A stretch of DNA of 64,000 nucleotides from G963666895 sp963666895 (GCA_963666895.2 CAXXNS010000002.1:1-64000), one strand, 5' to 3'; positions 34,393 through 43,029 are shown, counted from the stretch's first letter. Numbers and translations: made by a program. The notes: generated by a model from the sequence alone, not told the origin.

Positions 34393-35109
34393 CTATTCGG
34401 GCGTCCAGCCGGGCAGACGCTCCCAATGCACCTTGCCCTCGGACTTCTTCCGCTTCCTGAGCAGGACGTACAGGGCTCCGGCGCCGCCGTGCTTGGGCAG
34501 GGCCGTGCAGAATGCCAGGACCACCCGCCTGAGCGGCTCCCTGGTCAGCCAGCGCTGCATCTCCTGGCGGAGCAATCCAACGCCGCCCGGAGAGCCCAGG
34601 CCCCGGCCGGGAATGAGCAGCACGCAACGCTTTCCCTGGAGATGGGATTCACGCAGGAAAAAGAGCAGGGCGTCGTAGGCCTGGTCCGAGCTCATGCCGT
34701 GCATGTCCAGGTGGGCCTCGCAGGAGAACATGCCCAGCTTGAGCTTGTTCAGGTCGCGCAGGTCCAGGCCCTTCACGTGGCCGATCATGTATTCTTCGGT
34801 GAACTCCAGCTCGAACTCGATGTCCCCGCGCATGAAGGCCTCCATGGTCCGCCGGCCTTCGGAATCGGGGTCGTCGGGCAGGGGCGCGGCCGGGGTCTCG
34901 GGCCGGGGGGGCACCTGGCGACCGGACTGCTCGTCCAGGGGGTTTACGCCCGTCATGGCCCGGACGAACAAATCGCCCTCGTCCTCGTCCTCGCGCTGGC
35001 GCACGGGCTCGGGTTTGGGCTTGGGCGCGGCCTTGGCGCGTTTTGGTTTGGTCTTGTCGGGGAATTTGAGCTTTTTCAGGTCGTCAAGCCCCATCTTCTT
35101 TTGGGACAC
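34393..35109 (-). CDS. Smr-domain protein
   Basis: The C-terminal Smr domain (about residues 150-230) is clear: LDMHGMSSDQAYDALLFFL, LIPGRGLGSPGGVGLLR and LPKHGGAGALYVLL. Smr domains are nucleases found in MutS2 and in stand-alone proteins, recently tied to ribosome rescue and RNA cleavage. The N-terminal 100 residues are basic/acidic and disordered, with no MutS core. GTG 35109 has GAGG upstream; ATG 35094 is an alternative. It converges with cheW. Confidence 0.85.
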   Translation of the reverse strand: MSQKKMGLDDLKKLKFPDKTKPKRAKAAPKPKPEPVRQREDEDEGDLFVRAMTGVNPLDEQSGRQVPPRPETPAAPLPDDPDSEGRRTMEAFMRGDIEFELEFTEEYMIGHVKGLDLRDLNKLKLGMFSCEAHLDMHGMSSDQAYDALLFFLRESHLQGKRCVLLIPGRGLGSPGGVGLLRQEMQRWLTREPLRRVVLAFCTALPKHGGAGALYVLLRKRKKSEGKVHWERLPGWTPE

Positions 35110-35163
35110 AATGCACCTCGCTTGGCGTTCTGCTTGCCCGCAGGGTTCCACCCGGCTTTGTTC

Positions 35164-35180
35164 AAGTCAAGTCTTGACTT
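35164..35180. promoter_or_regulatory. 17-bp perfect palindrome upstream of sufCB
   Basis: AAGTCAAGTCTTGACTT is a perfect 8+8 inverted repeat around one base, with a TTGACT element in its right arm. It sits about 75 bp before the sufC start in the gap divergent from the Smr gene. It is a good candidate site for an Fe-S-responsive repressor such as an Rrf2/IscR-type protein; that link is inferred from position only. Confidence 0.5.
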
Positions 35181-35253
35181 TCCGTGCTCCGTGAGCATGG
35201 TATGCGGACCGGCTTTGGTAGGAAATTTAGGACGACAACCAGCGTAGGGACCC

Positions 35254-36012
35254 ATGCTGATCATTGAAGACCTGCACGTAAAAATAGGCGAGCGGGAGGT
35301 GCTCAAGGGCATCAACCTGCACATCGGGGACGGGGAGACCTTCATCCTGTTCGGCCCCAACGGCTCGGGCAAGACCTCCCTGCTCATGACCCTGATGGGC
35401 TTCTCCGGATACGAAGTGACCCAGGGCAGGATGGTCTTCAAGGGCAAGGACATCACCAACGCCCCCACCTACGAACGGGCCCGGCTGGGCGTGGGCATGA
35501 GCTTCCAGCGGCCGCCCACCATCCACGGCCTCAAGACCCGCCACCTGGTGCAGATGTGCGCGCGCGACCGGGAGATCGAGGTCGAGCCCCTGGCCCAGCA
35601 GGTGAATTTCGACACCTTCCTGGACCGGGACATCAACGCCGGGTTCTCGGGCGGCGAGATCAAGCGTTCCGAATTGTTGCAGCTCATGGCCCAGCAGCCC
35701 GACCTGCTGCTCTTCGACGAGCCCGAGTCCGGGGTGGACCTGGAGAACATGCAGCTCATCGGCGCCACGGTGCGCTCCCTGCTGGGCGGCCCGCCGTCTC
35801 CCAGGCCGGACAAGAGCATGAAGGAGCTCAAGGAGCAGAAGCGCACCTCAGGGCTCATCATCACCCACACCGGATACATCCTGGACTACGTCAACGCCGA
35901 CCGGGGCCAGGTGCTCTACGACGGGCATCTGTGTTGCGAGGCCAGGCCCCGGGATATCCTGGAGCACATCCGCAGCTACGGCTACCGGGAATGCGTGCGC
36001 TGCCTGAAATAG
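35254..36012 (+). CDS. sufC: Fe-S cluster assembly ATPase SufC
   Basis: ABC ATPase driving Fe-S cluster assembly on the SufB scaffold. Walker A is GPNGSGKTS (about 34-42), the signature is FSGGEIKRSE, Walker B is LLLFDEPESG and the H-loop is IITHTGYIL. An extra Pro/Lys-rich stretch of about 25 residues (GGPPSPRPDKSMKELK) lies between Walker B and the H-loop and is not usual in SufC. It precedes sufB by 19 bp, making a minimal SufBC system. Confidence 0.93.
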   Translation: MLIIEDLHVKIGEREVLKGINLHIGDGETFILFGPNGSGKTSLLMTLMGFSGYEVTQGRMVFKGKDITNAPTYERARLGVGMSFQRPPTIHGLKTRHLVQMCARDREIEVEPLAQQVNFDTFLDRDINAGFSGGEIKRSELLQLMAQQPDLLLFDEPESGVDLENMQLIGATVRSLLGGPPSPRPDKSMKELKEQKRTSGLIITHTGYILDYVNADRGQVLYDGHLCCEARPRDILEHIRSYGYRECVRCLK

Positions 36013-36031
36013 AAATTTACGGAGAAGACGC

Positions 36032-37192
36032 ATGAGCGACGTGGATCTGAAGAAATACAAGTTTGACGGCCTGGACAGCGCGGAAATCCCCGACCTCAAG
36101 ACCATCACCGGCCTGGATCGGGAGCAGCTGCTCATGGCCGGGGTGGACCCGGACGAGAAGAACCGCAGCGCCTCCTACCTCCAGATCGACCACTCCAAGG
36201 TGCATTGCTCCAGCAAGAACCCGGACGTGGAGATCCTGGATATCAAGACCGCGCTCAAGAAGTACGACGGCCTGCCCGACCACTACTGGACCCTGGTGGA
36301 CAAGGACAAGGACAAGTTCACCAAGGCCGTGGCCGAGAACCTGCACAATGGCTATTTCATCCGCATCAAGGCCGGGGCCAAGGTGGAGGAGCCCGTGCAG
36401 TCCTGTTTGTTCCTCAAGGCCGAGCAGGTGGGACAGAACGTGCACAACATCGTCATCGTGGAGGACGGGGCCGAGGCCCACATCATCACCGGCTGCTCCG
36501 CGGCCCACGGCAACCCCTCGGGCGCCCACCTGGGCATCTCCGAGTTCTTCGTGGGCAAGAACGCCAAGCTGACCTTCACCATGGTCCACAACTGGGGCCG
36601 GGACAACGAGGTCCGGCCGCGCAGCGCGGGCGTTGTGGAGGAGGGCGGGTCCTTCGTGTCCAACTACGTGCTGCTCAAGGCGGTCAAGGATTTGCAGATG
36701 TACCCGACCATCACCCTCAAGGGCGAAGGGGCCGTGGCCCGCTTCAATTCCGTGGTCGTGGCCCCGGAAGGCTCGCACCTGGACATGGGCAACAAGGTCA
36801 TCCAGGAGGCCCCCAACACCCGGTGCGAGATCATCGCCCGGACCATCTCCACGGGCGGCACCATCATCAACCGCGGCCACATCGGGGCCCACGCCGTGCC
36901 CGCGCGCGGCCACCTGGAGTGCCAGGGGTTGATCCTGGGCGGCGGCCGCATCTGGGCCATTCCCGAGCTGGACGGCACGGTGGAGGGCGTGGAGCTCTCC
37001 CACGAGGCTTCCGTGGGCAAGATCGCCCAGGAGGAGATCGAGTATCTCATGGCCCGGGGCCTGGACGAGGATGAGGCCACCTCGACCATCGTGCGCGGCT
37101 TTTTGAACGTGGACATCATGGGCCTGCCCGAGGCCCTGTCCAAGGCCGTCGAGGCCCAGATCGAGGAGTTGAACAAGAGCGGGGCCATGTAG
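36032..37192 (+). CDS. sufB: SufB/SufD-family Fe-S cluster scaffold
   Basis: Scaffold of the minimal SufBC system. The beta-helix core is recognisable from HNIVIVEDGAEAHIITGCSA, then YPTITLKGEGAVARFNS, NRGHIGAHAVPARGHLECQG and SHEASVGKIAQEEIEYLMARG, the family-typical C-terminal region. At 386 residues it is shorter than E. coli SufB (495) and closer to SufD and archaeal SufB. No sufS or sufU is in the window, so the sulfur donor is elsewhere. Confidence 0.9.
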   Translation: MSDVDLKKYKFDGLDSAEIPDLKTITGLDREQLLMAGVDPDEKNRSASYLQIDHSKVHCSSKNPDVEILDIKTALKKYDGLPDHYWTLVDKDKDKFTKAVAENLHNGYFIRIKAGAKVEEPVQSCLFLKAEQVGQNVHNIVIVEDGAEAHIITGCSAAHGNPSGAHLGISEFFVGKNAKLTFTMVHNWGRDNEVRPRSAGVVEEGGSFVSNYVLLKAVKDLQMYPTITLKGEGAVARFNSVVVAPEGSHLDMGNKVIQEAPNTRCEIIARTISTGGTIINRGHIGAHAVPARGHLECQGLILGGGRIWAIPELDGTVEGVELSHEASVGKIAQEEIEYLMARGLDEDEATSTIVRGFLNVDIMGLPEALSKAVEAQIEELNKSGAM

Positions 37193-37214
37193 GCGCCCAG
37201 ACCATCAAACGAGC

Positions 37215-37250
37215 AACGGCCCGTGCGGATTTCCGTGCGGGCCGTTTTTT
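37215..37250 (+). terminator. Terminator after sufCB
   Basis: AACGGCCCG (37215-37223) pairs with CGGGCCGTT (37238-37246), followed by a T tract. It lies between sufB and the converging GGDEF gene. Confidence 0.9.
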
Positions 37251-38709
37251 ATCCGGCCACCACCGCGTCCTTGCCCTGGCTCTTGGCCTGGTACATGGCC
37301 TTGTCCGCCCGGCTGGTCAGGGAGTCCAGGTCGTCGCCGGACTCGTATTCGGCCACGCCGCAGGACACGCTGACCTTGGGCCTGGGCCCGGACTTGGGCG
37401 TCCGGCCGGGCAGGTCGGCCACGGCCACGCCGTTCCGGATGCGCTCGGCCACGGCCTTGCCGTTCTCCAGGCCGCCCTCCACCAGGATCATGAACTCGTC
37501 CCCGCCCCAGCGGGCCACCACGTCCTCGCCGCGCACCTGGGACCGGGCGATCTCGGCCACAGCGCGGATGGTCTCGTCCCCGGCCAGATGGCCCAGGCGG
37601 TCGTTGACCTCCTTGAGCCCGTCCACGTCCAGCAGGATCAGGGTCAGGGGCGTGTTGCTGCGCACCTTGCGGTGTACGGCCCGCAGGAATTGGGTGTCGA
37701 ACAGGCGGCGGTTGGCCACGCCCGTGAGTTCGTCGGTCCCGGCCATGTGCTCCAGCCGGGCCTGGAAGTGGTTCACGGTCAGGAGGCTGATGAAGATGAT
37801 GACCAGGGAGGCCGCCAGCCCCACCAGCAGGGTGCGCATGAGGTTGGCCCGGGCCGAGGCCAGGGGCCGATCCTGGTCCTGCTCCACAAGCAGGTACCAG
37901 TCCAGTTCCGGGATGTAGCGCACCGAGAGCAGGGTGACGCCCTGGTCGTTCTTGTAGGTGAACTGCCGGGGCTTGGGCACGGGCGAGAGGATTTCTTCGG
38001 CCAGGTCGCCAAGGCCGGGCACGTCCCGGATGTTGAGCGCTTCGATGAATTCGGTGCGGGTGTGGGTCTGAACGAGACCGTTCGGGTCGGTCATGTAGAT
38101 GGTGCGCTCGTATTTTTCCTGGTAGCTCTTGAGCAGCTCGGCTACCACGTCCATCTCCAGGCCCACGCCGGCCACGCCCAGGACTTTGCCGCCCGGGCTC
38201 TCCACCCGGTAATTGATGAAGATGGTCAGCTTGTTTTCGGCCGCCTGGTTGGTGTCCACGTCCAGGTCGTATTCCAGGCCGGACTTCATGAAATCGAAGA
38301 ACCAGACGTCGTGGTCGTCCATGGGGCTGACCTGTTTGAGCACGCCGTCGGGATGGTAGTACCTGCCCGACTGGGCGGACACGAAGAACGCGGCGAAGAA
38401 ACCGTATTTGTCCCTGATTTCGGTCAGATATCTCGTGATGTTGTTCAGCCCGCGCTCGCCGTCCATGGCCCAGGTCTTGAGAAAGGCGTCGTTGGCCATG
38501 AGCGAGGAGATGAAGATGGGCCGCATGAGATCGGTCATGATCTCGGAATAGACGTTTTCGCTGGTCAGGGGCAGGGACGAGTTCATGACCTCGTCCAGGG
38601 CAGCCTGGCGCGAGACCTTGTAGTTGATCAGGCTGACGACCAGAAACGATACGACCAGGATGACCCCGAGCGACAGGGTCAGCTTGAGCTTGGCGGACAT
38701 GCGCGGCAT
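37249..38709 (-). CDS. dCACHE sensor diguanylate cyclase
   Basis: Membrane c-di-GMP synthase of 486 residues. Membrane helix 1 is about 10-30 and helix 2 about 275-296; between them is a periplasmic double-CACHE domain (FFAAFFVSAQSGRYYHPDG, GVAGVGLEMDVV, YIPELDWYLLVEQD). The cytoplasmic GGDEF domain (about 310-480) is intact, with RWGGDEF preceded by an RxxD inhibitory site (RGED). Translation probably starts at ATG 38709 after GGAGGGG. It converges with sufB. Confidence 0.92.
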   Translation of the reverse strand: MPRMSAKLKLTLSLGVILVVSFLVVSLINYKVSRQAALDEVMNSSLPLTSENVYSEIMTDLMRPIFISSLMANDAFLKTWAMDGERGLNNITRYLTEIRDKYGFFAAFFVSAQSGRYYHPDGVLKQVSPMDDHDVWFFDFMKSGLEYDLDVDTNQAAENKLTIFINYRVESPGGKVLGVAGVGLEMDVVAELLKSYQEKYERTIYMTDPNGLVQTHTRTEFIEALNIRDVPGLGDLAEEILSPVPKPRQFTYKNDQGVTLLSVRYIPELDWYLLVEQDQDRPLASARANLMRTLLVGLAASLVIIFISLLTVNHFQARLEHMAGTDELTGVANRRLFDTQFLRAVHRKVRSNTPLTLILLDVDGLKEVNDRLGHLAGDETIRAVAEIARSQVRGEDVVARWGGDEFMILVEGGLENGKAVAERIRNGVAVADLPGRTPKSGPRPKVSVSCGVAEYESGDDLDSLTSRADKAMYQAKSQGKDAVVAG

Positions 38710-38833
38710 AAGTATGGATACCCCTCCTGGGTCTGTATACCCGCGCCAGGGCCGGAGAGGCAACTCTTTCGACCAGGCTTGGCGGGCGGGCCAATACCTT
38801 GTGTTTGCGGGCGAATCGGCTTACAAGCAGCCC

Positions 38834-39277
38834 ATGCCCGGATACCGAGCCCATATTTTCGGCGGTGCCACGGTCGCCCTGGCCGGAGGAGGGCTGCTCT
38901 ACGTCCTCGGCCTGGAGCGCAATCTGTACACCCTGGGCGGCATGGGCGGGGCCTGCCTGGCCGGAGCCCTGTTTCCGGACATCGACACCGACTCCAAGGC
39001 CCAGCGGCTGTTCTACATCGTGTTGCTGATCCTGGACGGCTGGCTCCTGTACACCCGGCGCATCCACGCGGCCGCCTGGCTGGGAGTGGGGGCCATCCTG
39101 CCCGGCCTGGTTCCCCACCGCGGCCTGACCCACACAGTGACCTCGGCCATCGTCCTGTCCGCGGCCATTTCCTTCCTGCCGTACCTGATCATGGGCCTGG
39201 ACTGGCACGTGCTCTGGCCTTTCGGCGTTTCCTTTGGCGTGGGCGTGCTTTCCCATCTTCTTCTTGATCAATGGTAG
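38834..39277 (+). CDS. YdjM-like membrane metal-dependent hydrolase (DUF457)
   Basis: A 147-residue inner-membrane protein of the LexA-regulated YdjM family. Family landmarks are AHIFGGATVAL near the start, LFPDIDTDSKAQR and VPHRGLTHTV, whose His and Asp residues could bind metal, plus four hydrophobic helices. ATG 38834 is chosen from the conserved start MPGYRAHIFGG. It is divergent from the diguanylate cyclase. Physiological role unknown. Confidence 0.85.
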   Translation: MPGYRAHIFGGATVALAGGGLLYVLGLERNLYTLGGMGGACLAGALFPDIDTDSKAQRLFYIVLLILDGWLLYTRRIHAAAWLGVGAILPGLVPHRGLTHTVTSAIVLSAAISFLPYLIMGLDWHVLWPFGVSFGVGVLSHLLLDQW

Positions 39278-39643
39278 AATGCCATTTTTGTCATTCTACC
39301 GGAATTCTTTGTCTTTTTATATACTCTAGAGAAAATCTAGACAAAGTCTAGACAAGCAAAGTTGACATAATAGGGCTTTGTCTCCTGTTTCTGGCTGGTT
39401 AGGGCAAAATTGGCCCTCCAGAGGGTCTAGATAATGTCTTTGATGATCAGAGACGATCAGGACCAACCCCCTTAATTGAGGTGTGATCCGGTTTGTATCA
39501 CGGTTCATGGAGATCAGGTTGCACCATGCAATCCCTGTCATGGAATTCGACGCGCCATTGGGCTGGTCGGGGCAGAAGGGGCCCACAATGCAAAACGGAA
39601 GGACCTCTGGCAGAGAAGGGAATCCTGGAGAATCGAACGTCAG
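39278..39643. other. AT-rich non-coding region with hairpins and repeats
   Basis: 366 bp without a convincing gene. A 9-bp inverted repeat (39273-39281 with 39292-39300, GGTAGAATG/CATTCTACC) overlaps the YdjM stop. Phased TCTAGA copies lie at 39325-39352. A 24-bp imperfect direct repeat (39393-39416 and 39561-39584, 19 identities) begins GGCTGG in both copies. Base composition is clearly lower in GC than the surroundings, so it may be acquired or a relic. Confidence 0.6.
39325..39352. repeat. Three TCTAGA palindromes spaced exactly 11 bp
   Basis: TCTAGA occurs at 39325-39330, 39336-39341 and 39347-39352, with starts 11 bp apart, and again at 39426-39431. The units look like TCTAGAnaaan. CTAG is generally rare in enterobacterial and many other genomes, and spacing by one helical turn suggests a protein-binding array. 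Confidence 0.7.
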
Positions 39644-40756
39644 CTATGAAAGTTCGGACGTCACGGCTTTCAGGAAGTCGGCAAAGGCCTTGCGGCTGTG
39701 GAATTTGTCCAGCACGCGACGGCGTCCGGCCCGGCCCAGCTGCTTGCGCAGGTCCGGGTCCAGCACCAATTTGTCCAGGGCTTGGGCCAGGGCCTGGGTG
39801 TCTCCGGTGTCGGCCAGCAGGCCCGTGACCTCGTCCTTGACCACCTCGGGAATGGACGAGGTGTCAAAGGCCACCACGGGCAGCTCCATGGTCATGGCTT
39901 CCACCAGGGCGTAGCCGAATCCCTCCCAGAGCGAGGGCAGGGCCACGATGTCCAGGGAGGCGTAGAAGCGCTTGGTGTCCTCCACGAATCCCAAAAACTC
40001 GACCTTGTCCTCGATTTCCAGACCCAGGGCCAGGGCCTGCAGGGTCTCCAGGTCCGAGCCCTCTCCGGCCAGGACCAGGCGGATGTCGCGGCCCTCGTCC
40101 AGCAGGATGCGCACGGCCTGGAGCAGGTGGCGCTGTCCCTTCTGCCGGGTCAGCCGGGCCGCGCAGCCGATGATAAGGGTTTCGCCCTGTCTGGGGAGCA
40201 GGGGCTCGGCCGGCAGGGCGTCGAAGGCCTCCACGTCGAACCCGTTGTAGGCCAGGAAGATGCGGTCGTGCGGGATGAGGCGCTTGTTGTTGGCCAGCAC
40301 GCAGCGCTTGGTCTCCCCGGAGTTGACGATGAGCCGGTCGATGACCCGGCCGTAGAGGTGGCGGTTGAGCAGGGAGTTGCGCACGGGCACGGCGATGCCC
40401 CGGCGGAACACGATGCGGCCCACCCCGGCCCTCCGCGCGGCCGGGCCGCCGATCTTGAGGTCCGAGGGCAGGGCCATGACCAGGGCCAGGCTTTCCGGGC
40501 CCATGGACCGCAGCAGGCGGCGCAGGGCCATCCGCTTGAACGGATTGAGGAAACTCAGGTTGCCCAGCCGCATGGTGTGCAGCCGCACCCCGCGTTCCTG
40601 GGCCGCCTTTTGGGCCAGGGAGCTGCCCTTGTTGGCCAGCACGTGGACCTTGTACCCGGCCTCCAAACAGCGGCGGGCGTGGTCCAGCACGAACTTCTCG
40701 CCGCCGCCCCAGACCTTGTTGGAGTTCATGAAGCATATGGTCTTGATTCGGCTCAT
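39644..40756 (-). CDS. Family 4 glycosyltransferase
   Basis: GT-B glycosyltransferase of 370 residues. The N-terminal acceptor domain starts KTICFMNSNKVWGGGEKFVLD. The nucleotide-sugar half has AARLTRQKGQRHLLQA, LVLAGEGSDLETLQ and the retaining GT4 E-x7-E motif in PSLWEGFGYALVEAMT. ATG 40756 overlaps the stop of the SucCD gene in ATGA, so they are translationally coupled although functionally unrelated. It probably acts in lipopolysaccharide or surface glycan synthesis. Confidence 0.92.
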   Translation of the reverse strand: MSRIKTICFMNSNKVWGGGEKFVLDHARRCLEAGYKVHVLANKGSSLAQKAAQERGVRLHTMRLGNLSFLNPFKRMALRRLLRSMGPESLALVMALPSDLKIGGPAARRAGVGRIVFRRGIAVPVRNSLLNRHLYGRVIDRLIVNSGETKRCVLANNKRLIPHDRIFLAYNGFDVEAFDALPAEPLLPRQGETLIIGCAARLTRQKGQRHLLQAVRILLDEGRDIRLVLAGEGSDLETLQALALGLEIEDKVEFLGFVEDTKRFYASLDIVALPSLWEGFGYALVEAMTMELPVVAFDTSSIPEVVKDEVTGLLADTGDTQALAQALDKLVLDPDLRKQLGRAGRRRVLDKFHSRKAFADFLKAVTSELS

Positions 40757-42843
40757 GACACGGCCTCCAGGGCCCTGGCGGCCAGCCCGGGCAGGTCGGT
40801 GAGCGAAGCCGCGGTCAGGAATCCGGCCTGCCGCATGGCCTCGAGTTTGCCCTCCATGGACCCGCCGGACTCCAGGATGGCCCCGGCGTGCCCCAGGCGT
40901 CGGCCCGGCGGCGCGGTGCGCCCGGCCACGAACGAGACCACGGGCTTGGGAAAGCCGGTCTCGGTCACGTACCGGGCCAGATTTTCCTCGGCCCGGCCGC
41001 CGATCTCGCCCAGGATCACCACGGCCCTGGTGGGCTCGTGGTCGCGCACCAGCTCGCACAGGTCAATGAAATTCAGGCCCGTGAACGGGTCGCCGCCCAC
41101 GCCCACGCACACGGACTGGCCCAGCCCGGCCCGGGACAGGCGCGCGGCCACCTCGTAGGTCAGGGTGCCGGATCGGGAGAACACGGCCAACGGTCCCGGG
41201 GTGAAGGGCCCGGCGGGCGCGATACCCATCTTGGTCTGGCCCGGGACCATGATGCCCGGGGTGTTGGGACCGACCAGGCGCACGTTCGTGGCCGCCAGCC
41301 GGGGCAGGGCGCAGAGCATGTCGCGCTGGGGGATGCCCTCGGTGATGCAGGCCACCCAGGGAATGCCCGCCTCGGCCGCCTCGCAGACCGCGTCCGCGGC
41401 CAGGGCCGGGGGCACGAAGACCACCGAGGCCTGGATGTTGTGCTCGGCCGTGGCCTGGGCCACGGTGTCGTAGACCGGCAGGCTCAGCACCTTCTGGCCG
41501 CCCTTGAAGGGCGTCACCCCGGCCACGACTTTGGCTCCGTAACCGAGCATCAGTTCGGCGTGCAACCGTCCCTCGCGGCCGGTCAGCCCCTGGACCAGGA
41601 TGCCGGACTCCTTGTCCAGGTCGAACACCGGGCGCCTTCCCGCGCACACGGCGGCCGGGGGCACGAAAACGGCGTCGGGCTCCCTGGGAGCCTCGAACGG
41701 GCTCTTGGCCGCGTCCTTGGGCCGCAATCCGGCCAGCAATGCGATGGCTTCGTCCATTTCCGCGGCCGGATGCACCTGGGCCAGGCCCATGTCCTTGAGC
41801 ACGGCCAATCCCTGGGCCGCACCGTTGCCCGCCAGACGGGCCACGATGGGCTTGGGCGGCTCCTGGCCGTCCAGGGCATCGCGCATGGCCCGGGCCACCT
41901 TTTCGCAGGACAGGATTCCGCCGTAAAGATTGATGAAAATCAGGCGCACCAAGGGGTTGGAGAAGAGCAGGCCAAAGGCGGTGCGCATGCGGGCCTCGTC
42001 CGCGCCCCCGCCCAGGTCCAGAAAGTTGGCCGCGGGCAGGTCCGAGTGGTTCAAGAGGTCCATGGTGGCCATGGCCAGCCCGGCCCCGTTGACCATCAGG
42101 CCCACGAATCCGCTCAAACTGATGTAGGACAGCCCGGCCTCGCGGGCCGCGTTTTCCTCGGGGCTGTAGTGGGCGGGCTCCAGGAAGCGGGCCAGGCCAG
42201 GGTTCAGGTCCAGGCCGTTGTCGTCCACCTCCACCTTGCCGTCCAGGGCCAGGAACTGGCCGCTTTTGGTCAACACAAGGGGGTTGATTTCGGCCAGGAG
42301 CAGGGCGTGGTCGCACAGGGCGCTCCACAACCGGCCCAGCAGCCCGTCAAAGGCCCGGGCCTGCTCCTTGCCCAGGCCCAGGTGGAACAGGGCCGCCCGT
42401 ACCTGGCGCGGGGCCGGGCCCGTGTCCGGACACAGTTCCTGGACCAGCAGGTTGTCCGCGCCCTGGGACTCGATGTCCACGCCGCCCTGGCGGCCCGTGG
42501 TCAGCAGGATGGCCTTGCGGGAGCGGGACACGGCCAGGGACAGGTAGAGTTCGCGCTCGATGTCCGCCCCGGGCTCGATGCGCACCTTGGGCACGGCCAG
42601 TCCCTTGACCCGCATGGACAAGATGTCGGACGCCACGCCGGGCAGGTCCTCGGGCCGGTCCACGCGCCTGATGGCCCCGGCCTTGCCGCGCCCCCCGGCC
42701 AGCACCTGGGCCTTGACGAACCAGGGCGGGCCAAAGGGGGGCTTCAGGCCCGCGACGTCGTCCGGCCCGGCCAGCAGGCCCTGGGGCACGGGCAGGCCCG
42801 CCTGGGCCAGGAGTTCCTTGCTTCGGTGTTCGTCCAGGAGCAT
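40753..42843 (-). CDS. Fused succinyl-CoA-synthetase-like ligase (beta-alpha order)
   Basis: A 696-residue ADP-forming acyl-CoA ligase in which SucC-like and SucD-like parts are joined. Residues 1-about 370 are the beta-type ATP-grasp region (MLLDEHRSKELLAQAGLPVP, VLAGGRGKAG, AEINPLVLT, NGAGLAMATMDLL). Residues about 400-696 are the alpha-type CoA-binding and catalytic part (GILVQGLTGREG, GGDPFTG, the phospho-His in RRLGHAGAILE). Succinyl-CoA is the default guess; another acyl-CoA is possible. Four tandem 11-bp repeats lie directly before the start. Confidence 0.88.
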   Translation of the reverse strand: MLLDEHRSKELLAQAGLPVPQGLLAGPDDVAGLKPPFGPPWFVKAQVLAGGRGKAGAIRRVDRPEDLPGVASDILSMRVKGLAVPKVRIEPGADIERELYLSLAVSRSRKAILLTTGRQGGVDIESQGADNLLVQELCPDTGPAPRQVRAALFHLGLGKEQARAFDGLLGRLWSALCDHALLLAEINPLVLTKSGQFLALDGKVEVDDNGLDLNPGLARFLEPAHYSPEENAAREAGLSYISLSGFVGLMVNGAGLAMATMDLLNHSDLPAANFLDLGGGADEARMRTAFGLLFSNPLVRLIFINLYGGILSCEKVARAMRDALDGQEPPKPIVARLAGNGAAQGLAVLKDMGLAQVHPAAEMDEAIALLAGLRPKDAAKSPFEAPREPDAVFVPPAAVCAGRRPVFDLDKESGILVQGLTGREGRLHAELMLGYGAKVVAGVTPFKGGQKVLSLPVYDTVAQATAEHNIQASVVFVPPALAADAVCEAAEAGIPWVACITEGIPQRDMLCALPRLAATNVRLVGPNTPGIMVPGQTKMGIAPAGPFTPGPLAVFSRSGTLTYEVAARLSRAGLGQSVCVGVGGDPFTGLNFIDLCELVRDHEPTRAVVILGEIGGRAEENLARYVTETGFPKPVVSFVAGRTAPPGRRLGHAGAILESGGSMEGKLEAMRQAGFLTAASLTDLPGLAARALEAVS

Positions 42844-42848
42844 TCGCC

Positions 42849-42892
42849 TTTGTCCTTGGTTGGTCCAGGGTTGGTCCGGGGTTTGTCCGGGG
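42849..42892 (-). repeat. Four imperfect 11-bp tandem repeats in the leader of the SucCD gene
   Basis: The plus-strand units are TTTGTCCTTGG, TTGGTCCAGGG, TTGGTCCGGGG and TTTGTCCGGGG, each exactly 11 bp and abutting. On the coding strand each contains a GGACAAA/GGACCAA core. The last unit lies against the ATG (42843), so the array overlaps the ribosome site AAGGA. Confidence 0.8.
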
Positions 42893-43029
42893 GCCGGAAG
42901 GGGTGCAGTGTAGGCAGTTTGGGATCGGTTTTCAATGACCGGGACGGAAAACCTTTTGAATCCGACTCATGGGCTTGCTTTTCCTTGCTCCCGGCTTACA
43001 AATCTCCTACCGTTTTCTGAGATGCGGCG

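Noticed and set aside
39326..39586. An 86-codon minus-strand frame in the AT-rich gap, with FCPDQP and FCPNQP repeats.
   Set aside because: The apparent peptide repeat simply reflects the imperfect 24-bp DNA repeat; there is no ribosome site, and no domain is visible.
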